Notes: generated by a model not told the origin, from the letters alone. A DNA stretch of 64,000 nucleotides from Bacillus proteolyticus (GCF_001884065.1 NZ_MACH01000142.1:124001-188000); one strand, 5' to 3'. Counted from the first letter of the stretch, positions 46,477-55,367 are shown. Numbers and translations: made by a program.

Positions 46477-46497
46477 AGAACATATGTTTCTATTATA
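46477..46497 (-). promoter_or_regulatory. LexA (DinR) box and -10 of parEC
   Basis: GAACATATGTTTC (46478-46490) differs at one base from the Bacillus SOS box core GAACATATGTTC, and a TATAAT -10 touches it at 46492-46497 on the minus strand, so repressor binding would block transcription. Confidence 0.65.
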
Positions 46498-46561
46498 GAA
46501 TAACGCCTCGACTATAGTTTTGGCAAGTTATCTTATCTCTTTTATATACCATTTTCAATAG

Positions 46562-46588
46562 AAAAATCCTTGTTTTTTCACAAGGATT
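46562..46588 (-). terminator. Terminator of the 31-residue gene
   Basis: AAATCCTTG/CAAGGATT arms upstream of the parE promoter. Confidence 0.7.
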
Positions 46589-46652
46589 CCTCTAGGCTAC
46601 TATTTCAGAAAAATAATCGTTTGTCAACGAGAAATGGATATGTATTCCAAGA

Positions 46653-46748
46653 TTATACATTCCAAACCTTTATCATGATCCAAATGATCAATATCCAAAA
46701 CGGGATAACAAGTAACAATCCCCAAAAACAGCCTTTAAAAAATCTCAT
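46653..46748 (-). CDS. 31-residue single-span membrane peptide
   Basis: A short frame, MRFFKGCFWG followed by hydrophobic LLLVIPFWILIIWIMIKVW, starts with ATG 7 bases after GAGGTG and is followed by a terminator. It is nearly all one membrane helix with a positive N-terminus. No family is recognised; similar peptides are often missed in annotation. It stands between yneT and parE. Confidence 0.55.
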   Translation of the reverse strand: MRFFKGCFWGLLLVIPFWILIIWIMIKVWNV

Positions 46749-46820
46749 GATGAACACCTCGTTCATCTACCCCATCATATATAAGGGGCGAAATTAACAT
46801 TTCCGTTAACAAAACATAAA

Positions 46821-47234
46821 CTACTTTGTCATCGCATGCTCTACTTTAATACAACGATCCATTATTACAGTATAGCCTTTTTCTTGTAAAAGTTTATATG
46901 TACCTTCATCTTGTACTCCTAATTGTGCCCAAAAAACATCTGCATCAATCTCTACAAACTCTTTCGCAACATCCATTAAAAATTCTGAACGGCGGAATAC
47001 GTTTACGATATCCACATGTTCTTTAATATCCTTTAGTGAAGGAACTGCCTTTTCTCCAAGTACTTCATCAACTGTTGGATTTACCGGTATAATGCGGTAC
47101 CCCGCATCTTGCATTGTTTTTGAAACCATATACGATGTACGTTCTGGCTTATCTGATAATCCAACAACTGCAATCGTTTTGCTTTTCTTCAATACTTCAC
47201 CAATTTCCGTACGGGTTGGGTTTTCAATTATCAT
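46821..47234 (-). CDS. yneT: CoA-binding protein (YneT family)
   Basis: The 137-residue protein is a stand-alone CoA-binding domain: TIAVVGLSDKPERTSY (about 20-35) is the first glycine loop and VFWAQLGVQDE the later strand. It has no ligase or catalytic part. In B. subtilis yneT lies beside plsY and parE, the same neighbourhood as here, which supports the name. Role unknown. Confidence 0.85.
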   Translation of the reverse strand: MIIENPTRTEIGEVLKKSKTIAVVGLSDKPERTSYMVSKTMQDAGYRIIPVNPTVDEVLGEKAVPSLKDIKEHVDIVNVFRRSEFLMDVAKEFVEIDADVFWAQLGVQDEGTYKLLQEKGYTVIMDRCIKVEHAMTK

Positions 47235-47268
47235 AATTAATCCCTCCTATTCCCTTAGTATATCCGAT

Positions 47269-47306
47269 AAAGAAAGTCTCTTTCAACATGAAAGAGACTT
47301 TCTTTT
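47269..47306 (-). terminator. htrA terminator
   Basis: AAAGAAAGTCTCTTTC/GAAAGAGACTTTCTTT arms around AACAT. Confidence 0.9.
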
Positions 47307-47347
47307 ATCCATTATTTGCGGATAACCTTACTAATTAATGTTTCACC

Positions 47348-48589
47348 TTACTGATTCTTAGTAGCTGAATTATCTGCTAACGTAGCTGATTTCGTCATTT
47401 TTTGACCGTTGCGATAGAATGTAACTTCTACTTTTTCGCCTACTTTTTTCTTTTCATATAAATACTTACGGAATTGAAGTGAATTTTCTACTTTTTGATC
47501 ATCTAATGCTACTACAATATCATATTGCTCTAAACCAGCTTTTTCTGCTGGTGATACTGGATAAATTTTACCTAATACAACGCCATTTGTTACTTCTTTT
47601 GGTACTTTTAATTGGTTTAATGCATAAGCTTGCACATCTTCTAATGAAACTACACCTACACCAAGAGCTGGTCGTTTCACCACTCCGTCTTTTTCAAGCG
47701 ATTCAATAACTGGTTTTGCGACATTAATTGGAATTGCAAAACCAATCCCCTCAACTTCTTGCTGCGCAATTTTACTTGAGTTAATTCCAATTAATTCACC
47801 GTTTTGGTTAAATAATGCACCGCCACTATTACCAGGGTTAATCGCTGCATCTGTTTGAATAACTTGTGCTTGCCAGTCTGGACGTTTGTCCCCATCAATA
47901 TCTACTGGGATTTCACGTTCTTTACTACTGATAATGCCTTCCGTTACACTACCGTCAAATCCAAGTGGGTTACCGATTGCAATTGCTTTTTCTCCAGCAC
48001 GAAGTTTACTAGAGTCACCTAAAGTTGCAACTTTATTAACAGCAGATCCATCAATCTCTACAACTGCTAAGTCTAACCAAGGGTCCTTACCAACTAATTT
48101 TGCATCAACTTGCTTTCCGTCGCTCAATTTAACAGCAAGTTTATTTGCACCATCTACAACGTGGTTATTTGTTACAATATATGCTTTATTTCCTGATTTT
48201 TTATAAATAACACCTGATCCTGTACCAGCTGTTTGCTCTTGTTCTGCCGGTTGCATCGCAAACGGATCAATAGTCTTCTGCATATTAATTACACCAACTA
48301 CAACATCCTTTGCCCCTTCAACCATACCTGGCAAATCAGTTTCGCCCTTCGCTTTATTAACAACAGGGGCTAGCGTACCTTCCACTTGTTGATTAGAATT
48401 GAATGATGAAACTGCCGCGCCATTATTTTGCATCCATGGCATGTAAGGTGCTGCAAAACTAATTGTAACAGCCCCGACTACAGCTCCAACTAAACCTGTA
48501 AAAAAGTATCCTTTTTTACTACCTGATTTTTTCATTTCTCTCGTTTCACTATGCTCTTCATTTAAATTCGGTCCGTCGTAATATCCCAT
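47348..48589 (-). CDS. HtrA-type membrane-anchored serine protease with PDZ domain
   Basis: The 413-residue S1C protease has an N-terminal cytoplasmic stretch, one membrane span (about 28-48), a trypsin-like domain with H143 (NNHVVDG), D173 (WLDLAVV) and S255 (NPGNSGGA), and one C-terminal PDZ domain (about 310-400). It degrades or guards misfolded proteins at the outer membrane face. It resembles HtrA/HtrB/YyxA of bacilli, which one is not decided. Its promoter has direct repeats typical for an OmpR-type regulator and the regulator gene lies next upstream. Confidence 0.9.
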   Translation of the reverse strand: MGYYDGPNLNEEHSETREMKKSGSKKGYFFTGLVGAVVGAVTISFAAPYMPWMQNNGAAVSSFNSNQQVEGTLAPVVNKAKGETDLPGMVEGAKDVVVGVINMQKTIDPFAMQPAEQEQTAGTGSGVIYKKSGNKAYIVTNNHVVDGANKLAVKLSDGKQVDAKLVGKDPWLDLAVVEIDGSAVNKVATLGDSSKLRAGEKAIAIGNPLGFDGSVTEGIISSKEREIPVDIDGDKRPDWQAQVIQTDAAINPGNSGGALFNQNGELIGINSSKIAQQEVEGIGFAIPINVAKPVIESLEKDGVVKRPALGVGVVSLEDVQAYALNQLKVPKEVTNGVVLGKIYPVSPAEKAGLEQYDIVVALDDQKVENSLQFRKYLYEKKKVGEKVEVTFYRNGQKMTKSATLADNSATKNQ

Positions 48590-48624
48590 GTTTTATTTCC
48601 CCTCTCTGGTGAACTCGTACTTTC

Positions 48625-48668
48625 AGTATAGTCACTTTTTGTGTCCTTCTTGTGAACTCATCGTGAAA
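48625..48668 (-). promoter_or_regulatory. htrA promoter with three 11-bp direct repeats
   Basis: On the minus strand TTTCAC, GTTCAC and GGACAC occur at exact 11-base intervals (48663-48668, 48652-48657, 48641-48646), ending 10 bases before a TATACT -10 (48625-48630). No good -35 hexamer exists, fitting activation by a tandem-binding OmpR-family regulator. Confidence 0.6.
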
Positions 48669-48675
48669 TCCAATT

Positions 48676-48721
48676 AAAAAAATACTCCTATCTATCATTG
48701 TAGACAAGAAAAGTATTTTTT
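48676..48721 (-). terminator. Terminator-like hairpin after regulator gene
   Basis: AAAAAATACT and AGTATTTTT arms with a long loop. Confidence 0.55.
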
Positions 48722-48794
48722 GTACATTCCACCTACAAAGGAGAGTATAAATTTGCTATATCCCGAAGCTAAAGTGCATAGAGTAACTTAAAGG

Positions 48795-49472
48795 TTATTC
48801 TTCAAATTTATAACCCACTCGAATGACAGTACCGATATGCTTCGCTCTATCTCCTAGCTTATTTCGCAGTTTTTTAATATGTGTATCAACCGTTCGGTCA
48901 TCACCGTAGTAATCATATCCCCATAACTGATCTAATAAATGTTGACGCGACAACACAATTCCTTTGTTCTCCATTAAATAAACAAGAAGCTCAAACTCCT
49001 TATGTGTCAATATAATTTCTTCTCCATCTACTAAAACTGTTCTAGATAGTCGATTCACTTCTATTCCAGCTAAAGACATAGCATTTTCTTCAGTTACGCC
49101 TATCGCACCATCCGCACGTTTCAATAATGTCTTTGCTCGAGCTACTAACACTTTTGGACTAAAAGGTTTTGTTACATACTCATCTGCACCTAGTTCAAAT
49201 CCTAGTAATGTATCATCCTCATCAGAACGTGCTGTCAGCATAATAATTGGTACTGCTGACTCTTTTCTAATTCGTCTACAAACAGACCAACCATCTATTT
49301 CTGGTAACATAATATCTAACATAATTAAATCAATTGTATGTTCAGCAAATAATTCTAGCGCTTTTTTTCCGTCTTCCGCTTCGATTACTTCAAAGCCTTC
49401 ATTACGAAAATAATCACTAACAATTTCACGTAATCTTCTTTCGTCTTCAACAAGCAATACTGTTTTATTCAT
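48795..49472 (-). CDS. OmpR/PhoB-family response regulator, no kinase adjacent
   Basis: The 225-residue protein has a receiver domain with D9-D11 region EDE, phosphoacceptor D53 (MLDIMLPEIDG) and the conserved K in YVTKPF (about 102), then a winged-helix DNA-binding domain (LTHKEFELLVYLMENKG, DDRTVDTHIKKLRNKLGD). It begins 18 bases after nrdG, so it may be the third gene of the nrdDG operon. No histidine kinase is encoded in the window. HtrA follows downstream with likely binding repeats. Confidence 0.85.
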   Translation of the reverse strand: MNKTVLLVEDERRLREIVSDYFRNEGFEVIEAEDGKKALELFAEHTIDLIMLDIMLPEIDGWSVCRRIRKESAVPIIMLTARSDEDDTLLGFELGADEYVTKPFSPKVLVARAKTLLKRADGAIGVTEENAMSLAGIEVNRLSRTVLVDGEEIILTHKEFELLVYLMENKGIVLSRQHLLDQLWGYDYYGDDRTVDTHIKKLRNKLGDRAKHIGTVIRVGYKFEE

Positions 49473-49490
49473 ATAACCTATCCCGCCTTT

Positions 49491-49943
49491 TTACTCTTTC
49501 AATCGAATAATACGTTGATTGGAGCTTCCGCGAAATGGAAGTGTTAAATCTTTTTTATCAAGTTCAAATCTTCCATCGACCAAAACATCCCCATAATGTA
49601 ACAATTCTATCATATCATTATTTTGGTCACTCTGTATCTCTTCTAACGTATAACCTGTATAAATCCATAGATTTTTTTTCAAATCCTTCACAGCTTTCGC
49701 TACTTTTTTCACTTCAGCAGCTTGAAAGAATGGATCTCCACCTGAAAATGTTACATCAGTTAATGGATTACTTTCAATCTCTTTCACAATTTCCTCTACT
49801 GTCATTTCAGTTCCGTTGCAAACATTCCACGATTTCGGATTATGACAACCAATACAACGATGCGGACAGCCCGCAAAAAACACGACTGTCCGCAACCCTT
49901 CCCCATCTACTACACTATCATGAATGATATTCATCACTTTCAT
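49491..49943 (-). CDS. nrdG: Anaerobic ribonucleotide reductase activating protein
   Basis: The 150-residue radical-SAM enzyme has the iron-sulfur cysteines C26-x3-C30-x2-C33 (AGCPHRCIGCHN) and the TFSGGDPFF motif for S-adenosylmethionine. It installs the glycyl radical on NrdD. Its ATG overlaps the stop of nrdD by 4 bases (ATGA), so the two are coupled. Confidence 0.92.
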   Translation of the reverse strand: MKVMNIIHDSVVDGEGLRTVVFFAGCPHRCIGCHNPKSWNVCNGTEMTVEEIVKEIESNPLTDVTFSGGDPFFQAAEVKKVAKAVKDLKKNLWIYTGYTLEEIQSDQNNDMIELLHYGDVLVDGRFELDKKDLTLPFRGSSNQRIIRLKE

Positions 49944-51796
49944 TTATGCTTCACCCGATCCATCTCTTCGCTACGTTTCGCACTATTCCACTTCGACATA
50001 TCTCCCACAAGATAGCCAGTTATACGGCGAATTCTTTCTATATTAGTCTCGTCTTCATTTCCGCAGCTTGGACATTCATTTCCAATAACTCCGTGATAGC
50101 TGCAACATTTACAACGATCAACAGGATGATTAATTGAACCGTATCCAACGCCATGCTCTGCCATTGCTTGTACAATTTGTTTTAACGCCTTTTGATTATG
50201 CATCGCTGCTCCGTCTAGTTCAATATACGTAATGTGCCCTCCATTACATAGAGCATGAAAAGGTCCTTCTAAACGAATTTTATTTATCGCTTGAATGTTA
50301 TAATAAACTGGAATATGGAATGAATTCGTATAGTAATTATGGTTCGTTATACCGCTAATCTCACCAAATTCTTCTCTGTCTTTTTTCACAAACTTCCCTG
50401 ATAAACCTTCTGCAGGAGTTGCAATGATTGAGAAATTCAGTTGATGTTCTTCTGTCGCCTTATCCATTCTCTCCCTCATAAAGGAAATAATTTCATATCC
50501 AAGTTTCCATGACTCTTCATCTTCTCCATGATGCTTTCCTGTTAAAGCTACTAAACATTCCGCAAGACCGATAAAACCAATACTTAACGTCCCTTGCTTT
50601 AAAATAGGTGCTACAGAATCTTCAGGCTGTAATGTTTCTCCACCACGCCATACACCTTGTGAATATAAAAATCGAAAATCTCTCGCTCGCTTCGTACATT
50701 GATACGCGAATCTCTCTAATAATTGCTTAATTCCTAAATCCAAGTAATAATTTAGCGCTTCAAAAAACGCTTCTTTCGATCCACTAATTAGCCCTAATTT
50801 CACTAAATTAATAGAAGTAAACGACAGATTCCCTCTTCCTATTGCTGTTTCTTCTCCATGTATATTAGACATAACACGAGTGCGACATCCCATGTAACAT
50901 ACTTCACTTTCAGGTCGCCCATCATAATGCACTGCATTAAACGGAGCATCTAAAAATGAAAAGTTAGGGAATAATCGTTCAGCCGTTGTCTCTAACGCTA
51001 ATTCAAATAAATCATAGTTCGGATCAGATTCTTCAAAGTTCACACCTTTTTTCATTTTAAAAATTTGAATAGGAAAAATTGGTGTTTCCCCTTTACCAAG
51101 ACCAGCTTGTGTCGCTTTTAAAAGCTGTCTAACTAATAACCGTCCCTCTTTTGATGTGTCTGTTCCATAATTAATAGAAATAAACGGTACTTGTCCACCG
51201 CCCCTACTATGCATACTATTTGAATTATGAATGAACGCTTCACATGCCTGATACGTATCATTTTCTGTTTCTTTCCATGCAAATTCTTCTATTTGTTCTT
51301 TCGTAAGCGGATATGACTGTAGTCGTTTTTTATGTCTCAGTACGGTTTTTCTCACATATGGAGCTAAATCAATATCAAAGAGTGCAAACGATTGACCACC
51401 ATGCTGCATGTTTTGATTCGCTTGAAAAATAATTGAAGAAAGCGCCAACGCACTTTTAATGTCTTGCGGTTGTCTCATATGTCCATGTCCAGTATGAAAA
51501 CCGGTAGCAAGCATTTGTGCTAAAGGAATTTGCGAACAAGTCGTCGTTCCTGTTGCATAAAAATCCAAATCATGTGGATATAATATATTTTGATTTATCG
51601 CTTTTTTCACTTGATCTGATAGTAAATTTGCTACAGCATAGTACTTTGCACTCTCAGATGCGAACGTTCCCATCACTCCCATTGGAGATCGGCCATCTAC
51701 ATTTGCATTTTCCTGCATTAAATCTTGTTCATTACCGTGGACAATTGTCCCAAACACTTTCATTAATTCTTCTCCACGTGTATTTTGTTGTAACAT
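49940..51796 (-). CDS. nrdD: Anaerobic ribonucleoside-triphosphate reductase
   Basis: The 618-residue glycyl-radical enzyme makes deoxynucleotides without oxygen. The radical glycine is about G594 in RRITGYLVG, and the C-terminal zinc site is CKCCSYHGVIGNECPSC. The length is somewhat below E. coli NrdD (712) because the N-terminal ATP-cone domain is absent. ATG 51796 follows GGAGGG at 6 bases; an internal ATG 11 codons later has a weaker site. Confidence 0.92.
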   Translation of the reverse strand: MLQQNTRGEELMKVFGTIVHGNEQDLMQENANVDGRSPMGVMGTFASESAKYYAVANLLSDQVKKAINQNILYPHDLDFYATGTTTCSQIPLAQMLATGFHTGHGHMRQPQDIKSALALSSIIFQANQNMQHGGQSFALFDIDLAPYVRKTVLRHKKRLQSYPLTKEQIEEFAWKETENDTYQACEAFIHNSNSMHSRGGGQVPFISINYGTDTSKEGRLLVRQLLKATQAGLGKGETPIFPIQIFKMKKGVNFEESDPNYDLFELALETTAERLFPNFSFLDAPFNAVHYDGRPESEVCYMGCRTRVMSNIHGEETAIGRGNLSFTSINLVKLGLISGSKEAFFEALNYYLDLGIKQLLERFAYQCTKRARDFRFLYSQGVWRGGETLQPEDSVAPILKQGTLSIGFIGLAECLVALTGKHHGEDEESWKLGYEIISFMRERMDKATEEHQLNFSIIATPAEGLSGKFVKKDREEFGEISGITNHNYYTNSFHIPVYYNIQAINKIRLEGPFHALCNGGHITYIELDGAAMHNQKALKQIVQAMAEHGVGYGSINHPVDRCKCCSYHGVIGNECPSCGNEDETNIERIRRITGYLVGDMSKWNSAKRSEEMDRVKHK

Positions 51797-52020
51797 TCAT
51801 AACCCTCCATCAATATGTTGGTGTCTCTTGATTAAAATGTTACAACATATAGTCTTATTGTTTCTGTAAGAAATGTAACATTCCTGTGAATTTTTTTCAC
51901 GAAATAATGAATTTTTCATTTACAAAAAAGAAATGTGCTCTTTACAAATGTATGGTACAATAAACGGGAAAAACTCTTTTTACCCTTTATCAACACATTT
52001 GAATAAAGGAGACTGAACTT

Positions 52021-52617
52021 ATGGTTACTACATATCTTTTATTTATCGTTGCCTACTTACTTGGCTCGATTCCATTTGCATTAGTCGTTGGAAAAATTGG
52101 CTATGGAATCGACATTCGTGAGCACGGAAGCGGTAATTTAGGCGGAACAAATACATTCCGCACATTAGGGAAAAAAGCAGGTTTCATCGTTACAATTGCT
52201 GATATTTTAAAAGGTACATTAGCAACAAGTCTACCGATTATTTTCGGATTAGATGTTCACCCACTATGGTTCGGCTTAGCTGCTGTTCTTGGACATGTAT
52301 ATCCAATTTTCGCGAAATTCCGCGGTGGTAAAGCAGTTGCAACTTCTGCTGGCGTGCTATTATGCTACTCACCAGTTGTTTTTGCAATATTAGCTGTTGT
52401 CTTTTTCAGCCTTTTATTTACAACAAGATACGTATCACTTTCTTCTATGGTAACAGCTGTCGTTGCTGTTATTGCATCCATTGTTAGCGGGGATAAAATC
52501 TTCATTATTGCGATGTGTTTATTAGCAGGTATGGTTATTTATAAACACCGTGCAAATATCGGACGAATTATAAATAAAACTGAACCGAAAGCAAACTTTT
52601 CAAAAAAGCAAAAATAA
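52021..52617 (+). CDS. plsY: Acyl-phosphate glycerol-3-phosphate acyltransferase
   Basis: The 198-residue membrane enzyme transfers an acyl group from acyl-phosphate to glycerol-3-phosphate, the first step of phospholipid synthesis. It has about five hydrophobic segments, the motifs GSGNLGGTN (about 38-46) and [13 protein letters not shown] (about 99-111) that bind phosphate and substrate. RBS AAGGAG. It equals B. subtilis yneS, which lies in the same neighbourhood. Divergent from nrdDG. Confidence 0.93.
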   Translation: MVTTYLLFIVAYLLGSIPFALVVGKIGYGIDIREHGSGNLGGTNTFRTLGKKAGFIVTIADILKGTLATSLPIIFGLDVHPLWFGLAAVLGHVYPIFAKFRGGKAVATSAGVLLCYSPVVFAILAVVFFSLLFTTRYVSLSSMVTAVVAVIASIVSGDKIFIIAMCLLAGMVIYKHRANIGRIINKTEPKANFSKKQK

Positions 52618-52632
52618 GATCGTAACCCACAT

Positions 52633-52686
52633 AACGCAAAAAGAAAACGTGAAGCATATTAATAGCGTCTTTTTGCGTTATTTTTT
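52633..52686 (+). terminator. plsY terminator
   Basis: AACGCAAAAAGA/TCTTTTTGCGTT arms and a T run. Confidence 0.85.
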
Positions 52687-52725
52687 ATACTAAAGAAAAA
52701 GCAACATAATCTGGAGGAACTATAC

Positions 52726-53016
52726 ATGAATCTTTCCGTAACAAAAGAAGCAGCACAATGGTATAAAAACGAATTAAACTTACAATCGGGTGAAACACTA
52801 CGCCTTTTCGTACAATACGGCGGTTGCAGTACTGTGCAAAAAGGACTTTCTTTAGGTATTCGTAAAGATGACCCTGCACATCCTGCTGTTCAAACTCAAG
52901 AAGAAGGTATTAACTTCTTTATTGAAGGCGATGATGAGTGGTTCTTCGATGGACATAATTTATCTGTTACACTTAACGACGGTGATGATTTCCCTCAATT
53001 TAATTATGAAAAATAA
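52726..53016 (+). CDS. yneR: HesB/IscA-like fold protein (YneR family)
   Basis: The 96-residue protein has the HesB/IscA fold pattern (ALRLFVQYGGCS-like strand, then DEWFFDG) but only one of the usual three cysteines (C33 in YGGCSTV), so iron-sulfur binding is unlikely or different. It is the YneR family found beside plsY in bacilli. ATG follows TGGAGGAAC. Function unknown. Confidence 0.85.
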   Translation: MNLSVTKEAAQWYKNELNLQSGETLRLFVQYGGCSTVQKGLSLGIRKDDPAHPAVQTQEEGINFFIEGDDEWFFDGHNLSVTLNDGDDFPQFNYEK

Positions 53017-53048
53017 AAAAAAGCGTGGCTTCTGCCACGCTTTTTTTA
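53015..53048. terminator. Bidirectional terminator
   Basis: AAAAAAGCGTGGC/GCCACGCTTTTTT arms around TTCT, between yneR and the convergent yneP. Confidence 0.95.
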
Positions 53049-53465
53049 TTTCTTTTTAATTTCCTCATATTTCGCATACCACTCAGGATATAATTTTTTA
53101 AATGATACAGGGCGGAACCCTTCTTTTTTTGCACAAATATTCGTTGTACTTGCAGTAATGCAAAGCTCATCATCACCGTTATATATTTCATAACCATATA
53201 CAACACGAAGCGGGCTCACAGTATCAATCCACGTTTTCACAATTGCTTTTTCTCCGTAACGCATCGCTTTGCGATATGAAATTTGCAAATCTAACACAGG
53301 AGAAATAATTCCTTCTTTCTCCATTTCAACATATGAAAATCCTAAATCTTGTATAAGTTTCGTGCGACCTAGTTCGAGCCACACCAAATAATTTGAATGG
53401 TAAACAACACCCATTTGATCTGTTTCCGCATAACGGATTTCAACTTCATGTTCTGCTACAAACAT
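53046..53465 (-). CDS. yneP: Acyl-CoA thioesterase (YneP, 4HBT hotdog fold)
   Basis: The 139-residue protein has the hot-dog thioesterase signature RYAETDQMGVVYHSNYLVWLE (about 10-30), with the catalytic Asp of ETDQMG. Members hydrolyse acyl-CoA thioesters; the physiological substrate is unknown. ATG 53465 with AAGGCG upstream is favoured over the longer reading frame to 53513. Confidence 0.85.
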   Translation of the reverse strand: MFVAEHEVEIRYAETDQMGVVYHSNYLVWLELGRTKLIQDLGFSYVEMEKEGIISPVLDLQISYRKAMRYGEKAIVKTWIDTVSPLRVVYGYEIYNGDDELCITASTTNICAKKEGFRPVSFKKLYPEWYAKYEEIKKK

Positions 53466-53574
53466 ATGTATTCGCCTTCTTTCACTTCTGCTGCCTTGCA
53501 TACATTTAATCATAATACACCGGAATCAAAAATAAAATAAAAACAGTGAATCTTTTCCTGAAAGGAGCAAGCAT

Positions 53575-54867
53575 ATGATTCAAATTGTAACTGTTCGTAG
53601 CGGTGATAGCGTATATAGCTTGGCATCAAAATATGGATCAACACCTGACGAAATAGTAAAAGACAACGGATTAAATCCAGCTGAAACGCTCGTTGTTGGT
53701 CAGGCACTTATCGTTAATACGAAAGGAAATAATTATTATGTGCAGCCTGGTGACAGCCTATATCGAATTTCTCAAACGTATAACGTTCCTCTTGCTAGTT
53801 TGGCTAAAGTTAATAATCTATCGTTAAAATCTATACTCCATGTCGGACAGCAATTATATATACCGAAAGGGACAAAACGAGCAGTAGAATCCATCGCTTA
53901 TTTACAACCTTCAACAATACCGATAAAAGAAAGTTTAGTAAATGCTACACGTGCTATTAATCCATTTTTAACATATTTAGCCTACTTCAGCTTTGAAGCA
54001 AAAAGAGACGGCACTTTAAAAGAACCAACGGAAACAGCTAAAATCGCTAATATTGCAACTCAAGGCAAAACCATCCCTATGCTCGTTATTACAAATATCG
54101 AAAACGGGAACTTTAGTCCTGAACTAACATCTGTTTTGTTGCGTGACCCAACCATTCAAAATAAATTTATTACGAACATTTTGCAAACAGCTGAAAAATA
54201 CGGTATGCGAGATATTCACTTCGATTTCGAGAATGTGGCGCCCGAAGATCGCGAAGCATATAATCGTTTTTTACGAAATGTGAAAACACGCTTACCTAGC
54301 GGGTTCACATTGAGTACAACTCTCGTACCGAAAACAAGCTCCACTCAAAAAGGAAAATTCTTTGAAGCTCATGATTATAAAGCACAAGGGCAAATTGTTG
54401 ATTTCGTCGTCATTATGACATACGACTGGGGTTGGCAAGGCGGGCCACCGATGGCTATTTCTCCTATCGGTCCTGTAAAAGAAGTACTTCAATATGCAAA
54501 ATCTCAAATGCCTCCACAAAAAATTATGATGGGGCAAAATTTATACGGGTTCGATTGGAAACTTCCATTTAAACAAGGTAATCCGCCCGCAAAAGCTGTT
54601 AGTTCTGTCGCAGCCGTCGCATTAGCACGTAAGTACAATGTTCCTATCCGTTATGATTTCACAGCTCAAGCTCCCCATTTTAATTACTTTGACGAAAACG
54701 GTGTACAACATGAAGTTTGGTTTGAAGATTCACGATCTGTTCAAAGTAAATTCAATTTAATGAAAGAACAAGGTATTGGCGGTATTAGTTACTGGAAGAT
54801 TGGTTTACCATTCCCACAAAATTGGCGTTTACTCGTCGAAAACTTTACGATTACAAAAAAGGGCTGA
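53575..54867 (+). CDS. sleL: Spore cortex-lytic N-acetylglucosaminidase with two LysM domains
   Basis: The 430-residue protein matches SleL (YaaH) of B. cereus/B. anthracis in length and layout: two LysM domains (about 2-47 and 52-97) that bind peptidoglycan, then a GH18 glycosidase domain with MRDIHFDFENV (about 210-220) containing the catalytic acid E. It acts on cortex fragments during spore germination. No signal peptide is present, as for SleL. ATG follows AAAGGAG. The gene faces tlp with a shared terminator. Confidence 0.9.
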   Translation: MIQIVTVRSGDSVYSLASKYGSTPDEIVKDNGLNPAETLVVGQALIVNTKGNNYYVQPGDSLYRISQTYNVPLASLAKVNNLSLKSILHVGQQLYIPKGTKRAVESIAYLQPSTIPIKESLVNATRAINPFLTYLAYFSFEAKRDGTLKEPTETAKIANIATQGKTIPMLVITNIENGNFSPELTSVLLRDPTIQNKFITNILQTAEKYGMRDIHFDFENVAPEDREAYNRFLRNVKTRLPSGFTLSTTLVPKTSSTQKGKFFEAHDYKAQGQIVDFVVIMTYDWGWQGGPPMAISPIGPVKEVLQYAKSQMPPQKIMMGQNLYGFDWKLPFKQGNPPAKAVSSVAAVALARKYNVPIRYDFTAQAPHFNYFDENGVQHEVWFEDSRSVQSKFNLMKEQGIGGISYWKIGLPFPQNWRLLVENFTITKKG

Positions 54868-54885
54868 CTTCCGTCAGCCTTTTTT
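54855..54885. terminator. Bidirectional terminator
   Basis: AAAAAAGGGCTGAC/GTCAGCCTTTTTT arms; the sleL stop lies in the left arm. Confidence 0.9.
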
Positions 54886-54895
54886 GTACATTCTG

Positions 54896-55093
54896 TTAAG
54901 ATTCATCTTTTATTTCACTTTTTAATGAATCAATACTTTCTAAACGTCTTTGATTTTTCGCTTCAATGGCAGCACGATCTTTTTCATTAGAAAGTTCCGC
55001 TGTTTCTTTTGCTTCATTAAAATTATCAATCGTATTTTGTACCATTTCTTGTAATTTTTCAGCGTTGTCATTTCGATTATCTGGATTCGGCAT
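54896..55093 (-). CDS. tlp: Small acid-soluble spore protein Tlp
   Basis: The 65-residue, highly charged protein ([20 protein letters not shown]...[18 protein letters not shown]) has the thioredoxin-like-protein (Tlp) sequence of Bacillus spores. It is produced in the forespore; its role is not known. It follows sspN in the same direction, as in other bacilli; a hairpin with T run between them would reduce but not exclude readthrough. Confidence 0.9.
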   Translation of the reverse strand: MPNPDNRNDNAEKLQEMVQNTIDNFNEAKETAELSNEKDRAAIEAKNQRRLESIDSLKSEIKDES

Positions 55094-55155
55094 GTACTTC
55101 CCTCCTAATTCTTTTTACATACCATCTTAAATTACCTATGTTCCTTCAAATTTAT

Positions 55156-55187
55156 ACAAAAAAAGGAGAATGCAATATTCTCCTTTA
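55156..55187 (-). terminator. Hairpin after sspN
   Basis: AAAGGAGAAT/ATTCTCCTTT arms with a T run on the minus strand. Confidence 0.8.
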
Positions 55188-55189
55188 CT

Positions 55190-55324
55190 TTAACCGTTAT
55201 CAACAATCGGTTGTTTACCAGTTTGGTCTTGCATTTGCTTCCCTTTATTGCCACCAGCTTTTTTCGATTGTGTTCCAATTTGATTTGGTGCAAAGTCTTT
55301 TGAATTCTTTTTCGGATTACCCAT
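55190..55324 (-). CDS. sspN: Small acid-soluble spore protein N
   Basis: The 44-residue protein ([20 protein letters not shown] then a Lys/Gly/Gln-rich tail) is recognisable as SspN, a minor forespore protein expressed late in sporulation. ATG follows AAGGAGGCG. The sspN-tlp pair is conserved in Bacillus. A hairpin (55338-55364) lies just before its ribosome site. Confidence 0.88.
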   Translation of the reverse strand: MGNPKKNSKDFAPNQIGTQSKKAGGNKGKQMQDQTGKQPIVDNG

Positions 55325-55337
55325 TACTATCGCCTCC

Positions 55338-55364
55338 TTAACACTAGTATCGTACTAGCGTTAA
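55338..55364. terminator. Hairpin between FbpB-like gene and sspN
   Basis: TTAACACTAGTA/TACTAGCGTTAA arms around TCG; no T run, so it may be an RNA processing or regulatory hairpin as much as a terminator. Confidence 0.5.
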
Positions 55365-55367
55365 GAA

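Noticed and set aside
51885-51901. Fnr-type site TGTGA-7-TCACG before nrdD
   Set aside because: The spacing is 7 instead of 6 bases and one arm base differs, so it is below a level I would list as a feature.
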